A stretch of 64,000 bases of DNA from NCBI GenBank assembly GCA_037446115.1, contig JBBIJF010000009.1, positions 1 to 64,000 on the forward strand, in the 5' to 3' direction. Source of the stretch: JANWXD01 sp037446115 (GTDB lineage: Bacteria; Acidobacteriota; Terriglobia; Bryobacterales; Bryobacteraceae). How positions within the stretch are numbered: position 1 is the stretch's first letter; each line of letters begins with the position of its first letter. This document shows, piece after piece, positions 18,884 to 27,371 of this stretch. The translations under genes were made by a program, and so were the position numbers. The notes under the pieces were generated by a model that made no database searches, was not told the origin of the DNA, and worked only from the letters and a program-made list of their open reading frames with translations.

Positions 18884-20299
18884 TTGAAAGTGGGATTTGT
18901 CAGCCTGGGGTGCCCCAAAAATCTGGTGGACACCGAAGTCATGATGGGGCACCTGGCGGCGCACGGGCACGAGTTGACGTCCCGCCCGGAGGAAGCCGAC
19001 GCCATCGTCATCAACACCTGCAGCTTCATTGATCCGGCAAAGCAGGAGTCCGTGGACACGATTCTCGAGATGGCGCAGTACAAGCAGGCGGGCCGCGTCA
19101 GGCGGCTGATCGTTGCAGGGTGCCTGGTCGAGCGTTATCGCGACGAAATCCGCCGCTCGATCCCGGAGGTGGACGCGGTCTTGGGCACCAACGAACTGGA
19201 ATCCATCGTGGCGGTGTGCGAGGGCCGCGAGCCGGCGCCGGCGGCGGAGCCGTATCTCTATCACGAATTCACCCCGCGCCTGCGCGCCACGCCGCGCCAC
19301 TACGCCTATATCAAGATCGCCGAGGGCTGCGACCACCCCTGTTCGTTCTGCGTGATTCCCCAGTTCCGGGGCAGGTTCCGCAGCCGCCGCTTCGAATCCG
19401 TGATGGCCGAAGCCACGCGGCTGTTTGCGGAGGGAGTTCGCGAGATTAACCTGATCGGCCAGGACACCACTTCCTACGGAGAGGACCTGGGCCTCCGGGA
19501 CGGTTTGGCGGTGCTGCTGGAGCGGCTGGCGGCGATCGAAACGGATCACCCCAAATGGATCCGGTTTCTTTACGCGTACCCGAACCGCGTGACTACAAGG
19601 CTCCTCGACACGATCGCGGCCCACGAAGCGCTGGTCAAGTACCTGGACGTCCCCTTCCAGCATGCCAGCGCCGCGGTTTTGAAACGCATGAAACGCGGCG
19701 GATCCGGAGAACACTTCCTGCGGCTGATCGAGCGGATCCGGCGCACGATCCCCGGTGTCGCAATCCGGACCAGCTTTATCGTAGGGTTCCCCGGTGAGAC
19801 GGAACAGGACTTTGAAGAATTGTGCCAGTTCGTCGAAGCCGCGCGTTTCGACCGCATGGGCGTGTTCTCCTATTCCGACGAAGACACCAGCGAGAGCTTC
19901 CGCCTGCCGGATAAGGTGGACCGGCGCACCATCTACCATCGCAAACGACGGCTGCTGGCGATTCAGCGGCGCATCTCGCGGGCGAATCTGCGCCGCCTGG
20001 CGGGCCGGGAGATCACGGTACTGGTCGAGGGGCCGTCGCGCGAAAGCGAGCTGGTGTGGGAAGCGCGTATGGCGACGCAGGCGCCGGAGATTGACGGCGT
20101 CTGCATCGTGAACGACTGCGAGGGACCGCCGCCTGAGCCGGGGCGTTTCCGCAAGCTGCGCGTGACGCGGACGCTGGATTACGACGTGATCGGCACGCTG
20201 ACGGCCGATATCGAGCCGGAGGCGCGCCGCAATGGGATGCCGGCGCTGGTCGTGCTCCACGGCCGGGACGGCCGCTCGGCGGCCGGGTTGCACCGATGA
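18884..20299 (+). CDS. rimO: Ribosomal protein uS12 methylthiotransferase
   Basis: Radical-SAM enzyme that methylthiolates Asp of ribosomal protein S12, 471 residues. N-terminal UPF0004 domain with cluster cysteines in LGCPKN, NTCSFID and VAGCLV; radical-SAM CxxxCxxC in EGCDHPCSFCVIPQFRG (about residues 147-163); C-terminal TRAM-type RNA-binding domain. The start must be TTG 18884, since MKVGFVSLGCPKN is the canonical N-terminus; no strong Shine-Dalgarno precedes it. The stop overlaps the yacG start (ATGA). It leads the run rimO-yacG-pgpA-TIG/NHL-cinA, whose starts and stops overlap or abut. Confidence 0.97.
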   Translation: MKVGFVSLGCPKNLVDTEVMMGHLAAHGHELTSRPEEADAIVINTCSFIDPAKQESVDTILEMAQYKQAGRVRRLIVAGCLVERYRDEIRRSIPEVDAVLGTNELESIVAVCEGREPAPAAEPYLYHEFTPRLRATPRHYAYIKIAEGCDHPCSFCVIPQFRGRFRSRRFESVMAEATRLFAEGVREINLIGQDTTSYGEDLGLRDGLAVLLERLAAIETDHPKWIRFLYAYPNRVTTRLLDTIAAHEALVKYLDVPFQHASAAVLKRMKRGGSGEHFLRLIERIRRTIPGVAIRTSFIVGFPGETEQDFEELCQFVEAARFDRMGVFSYSDEDTSESFRLPDKVDRRTIYHRKRRLLAIQRRISRANLRRLAGREITVLVEGPSRESELVWEARMATQAPEIDGVCIVNDCEGPPPEPGRFRKLRVTRTLDYDVIGTLTADIEPEARRNGMPALVVLHGRDGRSAAGLHR

Positions 20300-20478
20300 A
20301 GTGCCCGATTTGCAAGAAGGAGGTCCGGTTCGGGGACCCTTTCATGCCGTTCTGCAGCGAGCGCTGCAAGCTCATTGACTTGGGCAACTGGGCTTCCGAG
20401 AAGTACGTGATCTCAACGCCCCTGGTCCCGGACGCGGAAGAAGAATCCGAGAACAAGAAGGACGGACATGCCGGCTAG
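20296..20478 (+). CDS. yacG: DNA gyrase inhibitor YacG
   Basis: A 60-residue zinc-ribbon protein: CPICKK (Cys 3 and 6) and FCSERCKLIDLGNWASEKY (Cys 20 and 24) give the CxxC...CxxxC Zn site and the conserved LIDLGNW helix that defines YacG. Known members bind GyrB and inhibit gyrase. The C-terminal tail is acidic. It overlaps rimO by 4 nt and pgpA by 11 nt. Confidence 0.95.
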   Translation: MKCPICKKEVRFGDPFMPFCSERCKLIDLGNWASEKYVISTPLVPDAEEESENKKDGHAG

Positions 20479-20947
20479 CGCGGCCCGGGGCCTTGCCATG
20501 CCGGTGGCGACGCTGGCCGGTTTGGGATACGCTCCGGTGGCGCCCGGCACGGCCGGCTCACTGGGAGCGATGGCGCTGGCAGTCGCCCTCACCGGATACG
20601 CGGGCTGGAAAGGAGTGCATTTCGCCCTTCTCGCTGCCATCGCGTTTCTGCCGGCGGTGTGGGCTGCGGGCGTGACGGCTCAGGATTGCGGGCACCGGGA
20701 CCCGCCCAAGGTCGTCGTGGACGAAGCGGTGGGCCAGTGGCTGACGCTGGCCGGAGCCACGTCCCTGAGCTGGAAGGCGGGCGTGGCGGCGTTTGTTCTG
20801 TTCCGCCTGTTTGACGTTTGGAAGCCCTTCCCCGTGCGCCACGCCGAGCGGCTGCCGGGCGGTTGGGGCATCGTGGCCGACGACGTGGTGGCCGGCCTGT
20901 ATGGGGCGCTTGTGTTATTTGGAGCAGGATGTTTCAATCTTTATTGA
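20468..20947 (+). CDS. pgpA: Phosphatidylglycerophosphatase A
   Basis: Inner-membrane phosphatase producing phosphatidylglycerol, 159 residues. Diagnostic blocks are GYAPVAPGTAGSLGA, VVDEAVGQWLTL (metal-binding Asp-Glu), FRLFDVWKPFPVRHAERLPG and GWGIVADDVVAGLYG. Four hydrophobic segments are visible. It overlaps yacG by 11 nt and the following gene by 19 nt. Confidence 0.96.
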   Translation: MPASAARGLAMPVATLAGLGYAPVAPGTAGSLGAMALAVALTGYAGWKGVHFALLAAIAFLPAVWAAGVTAQDCGHRDPPKVVVDEAVGQWLTLAGATSLSWKAGVAAFVLFRLFDVWKPFPVRHAERLPGGWGIVADDVVAGLYGALVLFGAGCFNLY

Positions 20948-21978
20948 ATATGGGGACCCGAAAAGAAGCAGCGGATCGTCCGGTGATCGAGACCATATCG
21001 CCCCCGGCGGCCATTGCCGGCGGCGAGCTTCAGATCCGCGGCAAGCATCTGGCCAGGTCGGAGCGGCCGAAAGTGACGGTGGGAGACGTACCGGCGCCGA
21101 TCATCATCGGCTCGGATTCTCTGGTGATCGTTCGCGTGCCCGAGGGCGCCGCGGTGGGGGAGGTGGTACTGCGCAACGGCGACGAAGGCACGGCCACGTA
21201 CCTGTGCGAGATCGGACTGCAACTGGCCGACGGCGTGCACCCGGTGGCCAATCCCGCCATTGACCGCCACGGCAACATCTACACGACCTTCAGTGGCTCG
21301 CGCGGGCAGAAGACCCCGGTTTCCGTCTACCGCATCGACCTCAACTACAGCCTCAAGCCGTTCTTGTCCGACATCATGAACGCCACCGGACTGGCGTTCG
21401 ACCGCGACGGACTTCTCTACGTGTCGAGCCGCTACGAGGGGATCGTCTACCAGGTCACGCCGGGCGGCCAGATGACGGTTTACGTGGAGGGCATGGGCGT
21501 CGCCACGGGCCTGGCGTTCGACGAAGACGAGAACCTCTATGTCGGCGATCGGAGCGGCACGATCTTCAAGATCAGCCGCGACCGGCAGATCTACGTGTTC
21601 GCCACCCTGGAGCCTTCGATTGCCGCCTACCACCTGGCGTTCGGTCCGGACGGCTATCTTTACGTGACAGGCCCGACCACCTCGAGCTTTGACTGCGTCT
21701 ACCGGATCTCGCCGGCGGGCGATACCGAGGTGTTCTATCGCGGGCTCGGTCGGCCGCAGGGTCTCGCCTTCGACGCCGAAGGGCGGCTGTACGTGGCGGC
21801 GTCGCTGGCGGGACGCAAAGGCGTGGTGCGCATTGATCCGGACCGGCGCGCCGAACTGTTTCTCTCCGGACCCAATATCGTGGGACTAGCCTTTACGCCG
21901 TCGCGGGCCATGATCGTGGCCACCAATAACGCGATCTACCGCGTGGATGTCGGCATCCGGGGCAAGCCGCTCCTGTAG
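20929..21978 (+). CDS. IPT/TIG domain plus NHL/SGL beta-propeller protein
   Basis: A 349-residue protein with an N-terminal immunoglobulin-like IPT/TIG domain (IETISPPAAIAGGELQIRG, residues 20-100) followed by a propeller with repeated GLAFDxxGxLYV units (for example ATGLAFDRDGLLYVSS, PQGLAFDAEGRLYVAA). Similar modules bind ligands or hydrolyse lactones, but no catalytic residues can be named and no signal peptide is visible. ATG 20929 is preceded by GGAG (20921-20924); a longer reading from 20818 runs inside pgpA and is rejected. It abuts cinA: its stop ends at 21978 and cinA starts at 21979. Confidence 0.82.
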   Translation: MFQSLLNMGTRKEAADRPVIETISPPAAIAGGELQIRGKHLARSERPKVTVGDVPAPIIIGSDSLVIVRVPEGAAVGEVVLRNGDEGTATYLCEIGLQLADGVHPVANPAIDRHGNIYTTFSGSRGQKTPVSVYRIDLNYSLKPFLSDIMNATGLAFDRDGLLYVSSRYEGIVYQVTPGGQMTVYVEGMGVATGLAFDEDENLYVGDRSGTIFKISRDRQIYVFATLEPSIAAYHLAFGPDGYLYVTGPTTSSFDCVYRISPAGDTEVFYRGLGRPQGLAFDAEGRLYVAASLAGRKGVVRIDPDRRAELFLSGPNIVGLAFTPSRAMIVATNNAIYRVDVGIRGKPLL

Positions 21979-23211
21979 ATGAACGCGGAGATTATCGCGG
22001 TCGGCTCCGAGTTGCTGACGCCGCAGCGGGTGGACACCAACTCGCTGTTCCTCACCGAGCACCTCAACAACCTGGGCGTGGAGGTCGTGCTCAAGACGGT
22101 GGTGGGGGACGACCGCGAGCGGCTGGCGGCGGCAGTGCGGGCGGCGGTGGCGCGCAGCGAGATCGTGATCCTCACCGGCGGTCTGGGACCGACCGAAGAC
22201 GACGTGACCCGCGAAGCCGTGGCGGCGGCGCTCGATCGCAAGCTCGTGTTCCGGCCCGATCTCCTCGAGTGGATTGAAGGGCGCTTCCGGCGCGCCGGCC
22301 GCCAAATGGCTGAGATCAACCGGCGGCAGGCGTATGTCATCGAAGGCGCGGAGGCGTGGCGGAACGACAACGGAACGGCGCCGGGACTGTGGATCGAGCA
22401 CAACGGGCGCATCGTGATTTTGCTGCCCGGCCCTCCGGCCGAGCTCCAGCCCATGTTTGTGCGCGACTGCCTGCCGCGACTGGAGCGATTGGTTCCCCGC
22501 CAGGTCATCCGGACCCGGATCTACCGTGTTGCAGGCATGCCGGAGTCGGACCTGGACCAGTTGATTTCGCCGGTGTACCGCAAATACGCGAATCCCTCCA
22601 CGACCGTGCTGGCGGCTCCGGGCGACATCCAGATCCACCTCCGCGCCCGCTGCGAAACCCCCGAGGAAGCCGACCGCCTGCTTGCGGAGTTGGGCGGGCA
22701 GATCGAGGCGCTGCTCGGTGAAAGAATCTACTCGCGTAACGGCGAGCCCCTGGAAGTCGTGGTGGGCCGGCGGCTGCGCGAGCGGGGCGCGACGCTCAGC
22801 GTGGCGGAAAGCTGCACCAGCGGACTGCTGGCAGCCCGGATCACCGACGTAGCCGGCAGCTCAGATTACTTCGTCGGCGGCTTCCTCGTATATACGGATG
22901 CACTCAAGACCCGGCTCCTGGGAGTGCCGGCCTCGATTCTCGAGCAACACGGCGCCGTAAGTGAGCCCGTGGCGCAGGCGATGGCGGCCGGGGCTCGGGA
23001 ACGCACGGGCTCGACGTTCGCGCTGTCTGTGACCGGCGTCGCCGGGCCCACCGGAGGCACGCCGGAGGTCCCCGTCGGGACTGTTTGCATCGGGCTGGCG
23101 CACCCGGAGGGTGCGGAGGCCCGCCGCTACCGCTTCCTGGGCGACCGTGGGCGCGTCCGCGCGATAGCCGTCCAGACGGCGCTCGATCTGCTCCGCCGCC
23201 GGCTGGCCTGA
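21979..23211 (+). CDS. cinA: CinA-type NMN amidohydrolase / competence-damage protein
   Basis: A 410-residue, full-length two-domain protein. The N-terminal MoaB/Mog-like domain (AEIIAVGSELLTPQRVDTNS, TGGLGPTEDDVTREAVA, LPGPPAELQPMF) corresponds to the COG1058 pyrophosphatase; the C-terminal CinA domain (SVAESCTSGLLAARITDVAG, VTGVAGPTGGTPEVPVGTV) hydrolyses nicotinamide mononucleotide to nicotinate mononucleotide in known members. It is the last gene of the rimO run and converges with the esterase gene 24 bp away. Confidence 0.96.
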   Translation: MNAEIIAVGSELLTPQRVDTNSLFLTEHLNNLGVEVVLKTVVGDDRERLAAAVRAAVARSEIVILTGGLGPTEDDVTREAVAAALDRKLVFRPDLLEWIEGRFRRAGRQMAEINRRQAYVIEGAEAWRNDNGTAPGLWIEHNGRIVILLPGPPAELQPMFVRDCLPRLERLVPRQVIRTRIYRVAGMPESDLDQLISPVYRKYANPSTTVLAAPGDIQIHLRARCETPEEADRLLAELGGQIEALLGERIYSRNGEPLEVVVGRRLRERGATLSVAESCTSGLLAARITDVAGSSDYFVGGFLVYTDALKTRLLGVPASILEQHGAVSEPVAQAMAAGARERTGSTFALSVTGVAGPTGGTPEVPVGTVCIGLAHPEGAEARRYRFLGDRGRVRAIAVQTALDLLRRRLA

Positions 23212-23235
23212 AGCGCCCCAGGAGCGGCGGCCCCT

Positions 23236-24522
23236 TCACTTGCGCAAGTGTTTGTCCGCGAAATCGAGAAAGCGTTCCCAGTCGTAGGAGGTCACATCGT
23301 GCTTGCCACGCCGGATGTGGTAGCCGATGGTGGTCATCACGGGTTGTTCTACGGGCGGCATCTCGCGGACGCCGAGACCGTCGGTTCCGAGCAGACGGTA
23401 GACCGGATCGGCGTGCAGCGCCGCGAGGAATTCACCACGCGGGTCGGCCCACAGATCCTCTTCCGCGCTGGCGACGTACAGGGGGCGAGGGGCGATCAGC
23501 GCAAGCAGCATATGCTGATCCACGGGTAAAGCCTCTTCGTTGTCGTTGTACCGCTTGAAATTGGCGCAGAACCAGTGCGGGAAGGCCGTGTTGATGAGGC
23601 GGACCGTTTCGCCGAAACGGCGGCGGCTCAGCGCCGCGCCGCCGCAGCCGGAGTTGTTGGAGATCACAAGCGCGAAACGCTCATCCTGCGCCCCGGCCCA
23701 TAGCGCGGTTTTTCCGAGACGCGAGTGGCCCATCACAGCCACGCGGCGCGCGTCGGCATCCCGGTCCGTCTCCAGGTAGTCCATCACCCGGCTCAGGCCC
23801 CAGGCCCAGGCGCCGATCGAACCCCATTCGTCGGCGGCCGGCCGCGTCTGGCCGGGCGAGTAAAAGAGCGGGTGCACGCCATTTTGAAAGCCGTCGTCGA
23901 AGTCCGGGTCAATGTCTCCGTAGTGGGCGGTGACCAGGCCGTAGCCCCGTTCGAGGATCCGCTCGACCGGCCAGCGGCCGGAGGCGGAGCCGCGCGATGT
24001 TTCCTCGGGCAGGCGGAGCACGAGCTCCTTGCCCGGGCCGGCCCGAGTCCACACCGGCGCCAGCGCGATGCCCGGATCGGGATGGACGGTGTGGTTGCCG
24101 CCGAAGTTGAGGCCTACGAAAACCGGAACAGGCCCGCGTGCGGCCGCAGGCAGGTAGATCAGCAGGCGCATTTCTGGGCCTCGGGCGTCCCGTGTAAACT
24201 GCAACTTCACCTGTTTGCGGATGGCTTTGCCCCCGAGGACTCCGCGCTCGACGGAAACCGTCTCAAAGCGGAAGTGTTCCGGGCGGCCCGGGCTGCGGCC
24301 ATAGACCTCGGTTTCAAACAGGCGCAGGATTTCCGGCCGGCGCTTGTTCCGCCACAGAGCGGGCGTCGTGACACGGGTCCCGTCGGCGCAGATCAGCGGA
24401 TCCGGCAGGACGTACCGCGGAACTTTGGATTCATCGTAGTTAACGTCGGCCCGCCGGGGCTGCGCAGAAGCCAGGACGGCCAGCCCGCCGGCCAATGAAA
24501 TCGTGGACCAGCGAATGCTCAT
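23236..24522 (-). CDS. CE15-like glucuronoyl esterase / alpha-beta hydrolase, exported
   Basis: A 428-residue secreted alpha/beta-hydrolase. Signal peptide from ATG 24522 (MSIRWSTISLAGGLAVLASA). The nucleophile elbow GHSRLGKTALW is the Ser motif typical of CE15 4-O-methyl-glucuronoyl methylesterases, and QDERFALVISNNSGCGGAALSRR and WFCANFKRYNDNEEALPVDQH also fit that family, which cuts ester links between glucuronoxylan and lignin. The substrate here is unproven. The start overlaps the upstream peptidase stop (ATGA). It is a possible plant-polymer trait, but no other carbohydrate-active gene lies nearby. Confidence 0.85.
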   Translation of the reverse strand: MSIRWSTISLAGGLAVLASAQPRRADVNYDESKVPRYVLPDPLICADGTRVTTPALWRNKRRPEILRLFETEVYGRSPGRPEHFRFETVSVERGVLGGKAIRKQVKLQFTRDARGPEMRLLIYLPAAARGPVPVFVGLNFGGNHTVHPDPGIALAPVWTRAGPGKELVLRLPEETSRGSASGRWPVERILERGYGLVTAHYGDIDPDFDDGFQNGVHPLFYSPGQTRPAADEWGSIGAWAWGLSRVMDYLETDRDADARRVAVMGHSRLGKTALWAGAQDERFALVISNNSGCGGAALSRRRFGETVRLINTAFPHWFCANFKRYNDNEEALPVDQHMLLALIAPRPLYVASAEEDLWADPRGEFLAALHADPVYRLLGTDGLGVREMPPVEQPVMTTIGYHIRRGKHDVTSYDWERFLDFADKHLRK

Positions 24523-26576
24523 TTCGGCTCCTGCGGTGAAGAAGAAGCGGTGGACTTCAGCCAAGTGGCCAGCCACTCGAGAACCTGTTCATACCAAAAG
24601 CGGCTGTTCTGGGGCTTCAGGATCCAGTGCCCCTCATCCGGGAACAACACGAGCCGGGACGGAATTTTCTGCAGCTGGAGGGCAGTGAACAGCTGAAGGC
24701 CTTGGCCCACGGGTACCCGGTAGTCCAGTTCTCCATGAGTGACGAGCGTGGGAGTCTTGAACTGGGGAACATAGTAGCTCGGAGACCATTTCGTATAAGG
24801 TTCCGGGTTGCTCCACGGGCTCCCGCGGAATTCCCAAAGCGGAAACCAAAGCTCCTCGGTTTCGCCGAACATGCTGCGCAGATCGAAGACACCGGCATGA
24901 GAGACCAGAACCTTGAAGCGGTCGGTGTGGCCGAGGAGCCAGTTCATCATGTAGCCGCCGTAAGAAGCGCCTGCAGCACCCATCCGCTCGGGGTCGGCCC
25001 ACGGTTGGCCCGCCACGTGACGGACGACCGCCATGATGTCCTCAAAAACCTTACCGCCCCAGTCCGAGTTGATTTCGTCAATGAACTTCTGGCCGTAACC
25101 GGTGGAGCCCCGCGGGTTGGGCATGACGACGACGTAACCGGCCGCGGCGAAGACCTGCGCGTTCCAGCGGTAGCTCCAGCTGTAGCCCCAGGCGCTCTGC
25201 GGACCGCCGTGAATCAGAAACAGGACCGGGTATTTCTTACCCGGTTCGAAACCGTAAGGCTTGATGAGGAAGCTGTGAACGCGCGCTCCTTCGGCTCCGT
25301 CCACCCAGAATTCTTCGGCGGCGGTGAGCTGGTAGCCTGCCAGCAAGTCCTCGTTGAGGCGGGTGAGGGGCACCGCAGCGCCTCCGGTGGAGGCGGCGCG
25401 GTAGATCTCTATCGGTCGCGAGGCCGTCTGTTCGGTATAGAGCATCGTCTTTCCGTCTTGGGTGAGCCGGACATCATCGAGCTGGCTCGGCCCGCTGGCG
25501 ATGATCCGCGCGCCGCCGCCGGAGGTGGGAATCATCTGAATCACCTGCCGGCCGCGGTCTTCCACGGTAAAGAAGATTCGGCTGGAATCGGGCGCCCAGG
25601 TGAAGCTGCCGATCCAGCGGTCCAGCCCCTCGGTCAGGATTCGCGTCTGGCGGCTCGAGCGGTCGAACACCGCCAGGCGCCAGCGGTCGCTCTCGTAACC
25701 GGCCCGTGCCTGCGTGCGGTAGGCGATGAATTTGCCGTCGGGTGAGTACAGTGGAGAATTGTCCGCAGCCACGTTCAGCGTGATCTTCTGCGGCTGGCCG
25801 CCCTCGATCGGCACGATGTACAGGTCGGAGTTCGTGCTGACGGCCGGCTCGGGGTCAGAAACCATCACGTAGCAGAGTTCCTTTCCGTCCGGCGAGAGGG
25901 CGTAGTCGTCGGGTCCGCCGAGCGAAAACGGAGGGACGTCGCGCAGGCCCGGGGTCAGATCGCGAGCCGTCCCGCCGGTGACCGGAACGACGAGGATGTG
26001 CCGGCGGCGCGCGGTCTTCCAGTGGTTCCAGTGCCGGTACAGCAGCGTCGTGTAGACGCGCGGTCTGATCTTGGCCAGCTTCTCGGCCTCCAGCTTCTGT
26101 TCGTTACAGGCTTCGTCCGGGCACTCCGGGTAGACTTCGCTCGTGAAGACCAGGTTCCTTCCGTCCGGCGAAAACAACACACCGTCGGCCTCCGTGGCCA
26201 GGCGTGTTACTTGCACGGGATTGCCGCCGTCCGGATCCATGAGCCAGATCTGGGAGTTGCCGCTGCGGTCGGAAACAAACGCGATGCGTTTGGAATCCGG
26301 AGACCAGCGGGGCCGCTCATTGCGGGTGCCTTCGAAGGTAATCTGCCGGGGACTGCCGCCGTCGAGCGGGACCACCCAGATGTGCGTCGGACGGGTGTTG
26401 TTCTCGACGTCTGGGCGCTGGACGGTGAAGGCCACGAGCCGGCCGTCCGGCGAAAGTTGGGGGTCGCTGATGCGAGCCACTTTCAGCAGAGCGTGGACAT
26501 CAAAGGGCTGCTTTGCGGCAATCTCCCCTGCCGCACACAATAACAGCACAACGAAAAGGATGAAGACCCGGCGCAT
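24519..26576 (-). CDS. S9 family prolyl-oligopeptidase-like peptidase
   Basis: A 685-residue exported serine peptidase of dipeptidyl/acylaminoacyl type. Signal peptide MRRVFILFVVLLLCAAGE; then a WD40/TolB-like propeller with repeated LSPDGR and WSPDSKRIAFVSDRSG units (about 30-400); then the catalytic alpha/beta-hydrolase domain with Ser in GAAGASYGGYMMNW and the final His in FPDEGHWILKP. ATG 26576 is preferred over 26603 because the signal peptide starts there. Its stop overlaps the esterase start, so the two are coupled; together they suggest extracellular or periplasmic polymer and peptide scavenging. Confidence 0.95.
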   Translation of the reverse strand: MRRVFILFVVLLLCAAGEIAAKQPFDVHALLKVARISDPQLSPDGRLVAFTVQRPDVENNTRPTHIWVVPLDGGSPRQITFEGTRNERPRWSPDSKRIAFVSDRSGNSQIWLMDPDGGNPVQVTRLATEADGVLFSPDGRNLVFTSEVYPECPDEACNEQKLEAEKLAKIRPRVYTTLLYRHWNHWKTARRRHILVVPVTGGTARDLTPGLRDVPPFSLGGPDDYALSPDGKELCYVMVSDPEPAVSTNSDLYIVPIEGGQPQKITLNVAADNSPLYSPDGKFIAYRTQARAGYESDRWRLAVFDRSSRQTRILTEGLDRWIGSFTWAPDSSRIFFTVEDRGRQVIQMIPTSGGGARIIASGPSQLDDVRLTQDGKTMLYTEQTASRPIEIYRAASTGGAAVPLTRLNEDLLAGYQLTAAEEFWVDGAEGARVHSFLIKPYGFEPGKKYPVLFLIHGGPQSAWGYSWSYRWNAQVFAAAGYVVVMPNPRGSTGYGQKFIDEINSDWGGKVFEDIMAVVRHVAGQPWADPERMGAAGASYGGYMMNWLLGHTDRFKVLVSHAGVFDLRSMFGETEELWFPLWEFRGSPWSNPEPYTKWSPSYYVPQFKTPTLVTHGELDYRVPVGQGLQLFTALQLQKIPSRLVLFPDEGHWILKPQNSRFWYEQVLEWLATWLKSTASSSPQEPK

Positions 26577-26704
26577 ACCCTGAATTCTACCGCGCGACCT
26601 CACCGGTCGGGCCGCGTTGCACCAAGAAAGCTCGCGACGGATTCCGTTGCGCGTACCCAGTTGTGCGGGGTGCGCCCTCCGGGAGCGTGAAGCCTGTCCC
26701 GGGC

Positions 26705-27319
26705 TTACTTCTTGGTCGCGGGCGGAGTGACGGGTTTGGGCGGAGCCGCCGCGGCCGGTTTGGGCGGAGCCGCGTCGGTGGGCGTATTTTTGTCGTAGAG
26801 CGCCACGATGTCGGAGGTGATGTCAATCCCGTTGGCGGCGTAAAGCACCGGCGTCTGGGGCGAGCTGACGTCAAGGATAAGCGCGTACCCATTGTCCCGC
26901 GCGTACTTGCCGATCACCACCATCATCCGCTGGCCGAGCTCCTGGAGAATCCGGTTCTGGTCCTGCTCGAAGTCAGCCTGTGCGTCTTCCGTGTCGCGGT
27001 TCAAAGCCCGTGTCTTCTGGTCAATCTGGCGGATCAGCGCCTGGCGCGCCTCCTCGCTCATGGTGTTGCTGCCCTTGCTGAGCTGATCCCGCAGCGCGTT
27101 GATTTCGTTTTGTTTCTGTTCCAGTTCCTTGCGCTTGGGCTCGTAGCGCTGCTGCAACTCATCGGCGGCCTTTTGACCGTCCCTGGTGCTGAGAATGGCC
27201 TGCTGGATGTTGATGATGCCCACTTTGGTCGGGGCAGGCGACTGCGTCGGGCTCTGGGCGTTCGAAGCCAAGGCGGCCGCCAACAGGCAAATCCCCATGC
27301 TCGTGACTTCCCTGTGCAC
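26705..27319 (-). CDS. OmpH/Skp family periplasmic chaperone
   Basis: A 204-residue Skp-like chaperone that holds unfolded outer membrane proteins in the periplasm. The signal peptide MHREVTSMGICLLAAALASN starts at GTG 27319, chosen because AGGAG lies about 8 nt upstream; an in-frame ATG at 27358 is less likely. After GIINIQQAILSTRDGQKA, a long charged coiled coil spans about 50-130 and the body closes with YALILDVSSPQTPVLYA. The Ala/Pro/Lys-rich tail (about 175-204) is an addition of low complexity. It lies 52 bp after bamA on the same strand, the common bamA-skp order. Confidence 0.92.
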   Translation of the reverse strand: MHREVTSMGICLLAAALASNAQSPTQSPAPTKVGIINIQQAILSTRDGQKAADELQQRYEPKRKELEQKQNEINALRDQLSKGSNTMSEEARQALIRQIDQKTRALNRDTEDAQADFEQDQNRILQELGQRMMVVIGKYARDNGYALILDVSSPQTPVLYAANGIDITSDIVALYDKNTPTDAAPPKPAAAAPPKPVTPPATKK

Positions 27320-27371
27320 TGCACACACTCCTGAAGATGTGGTCTTTCCCTTTATCATACAGAAACGCGTC

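Noticed and set aside
18878..20293. 471-residue frame antisense to rimO
   Set aside because: Mirror of the rimO codons; no recognisable motifs.
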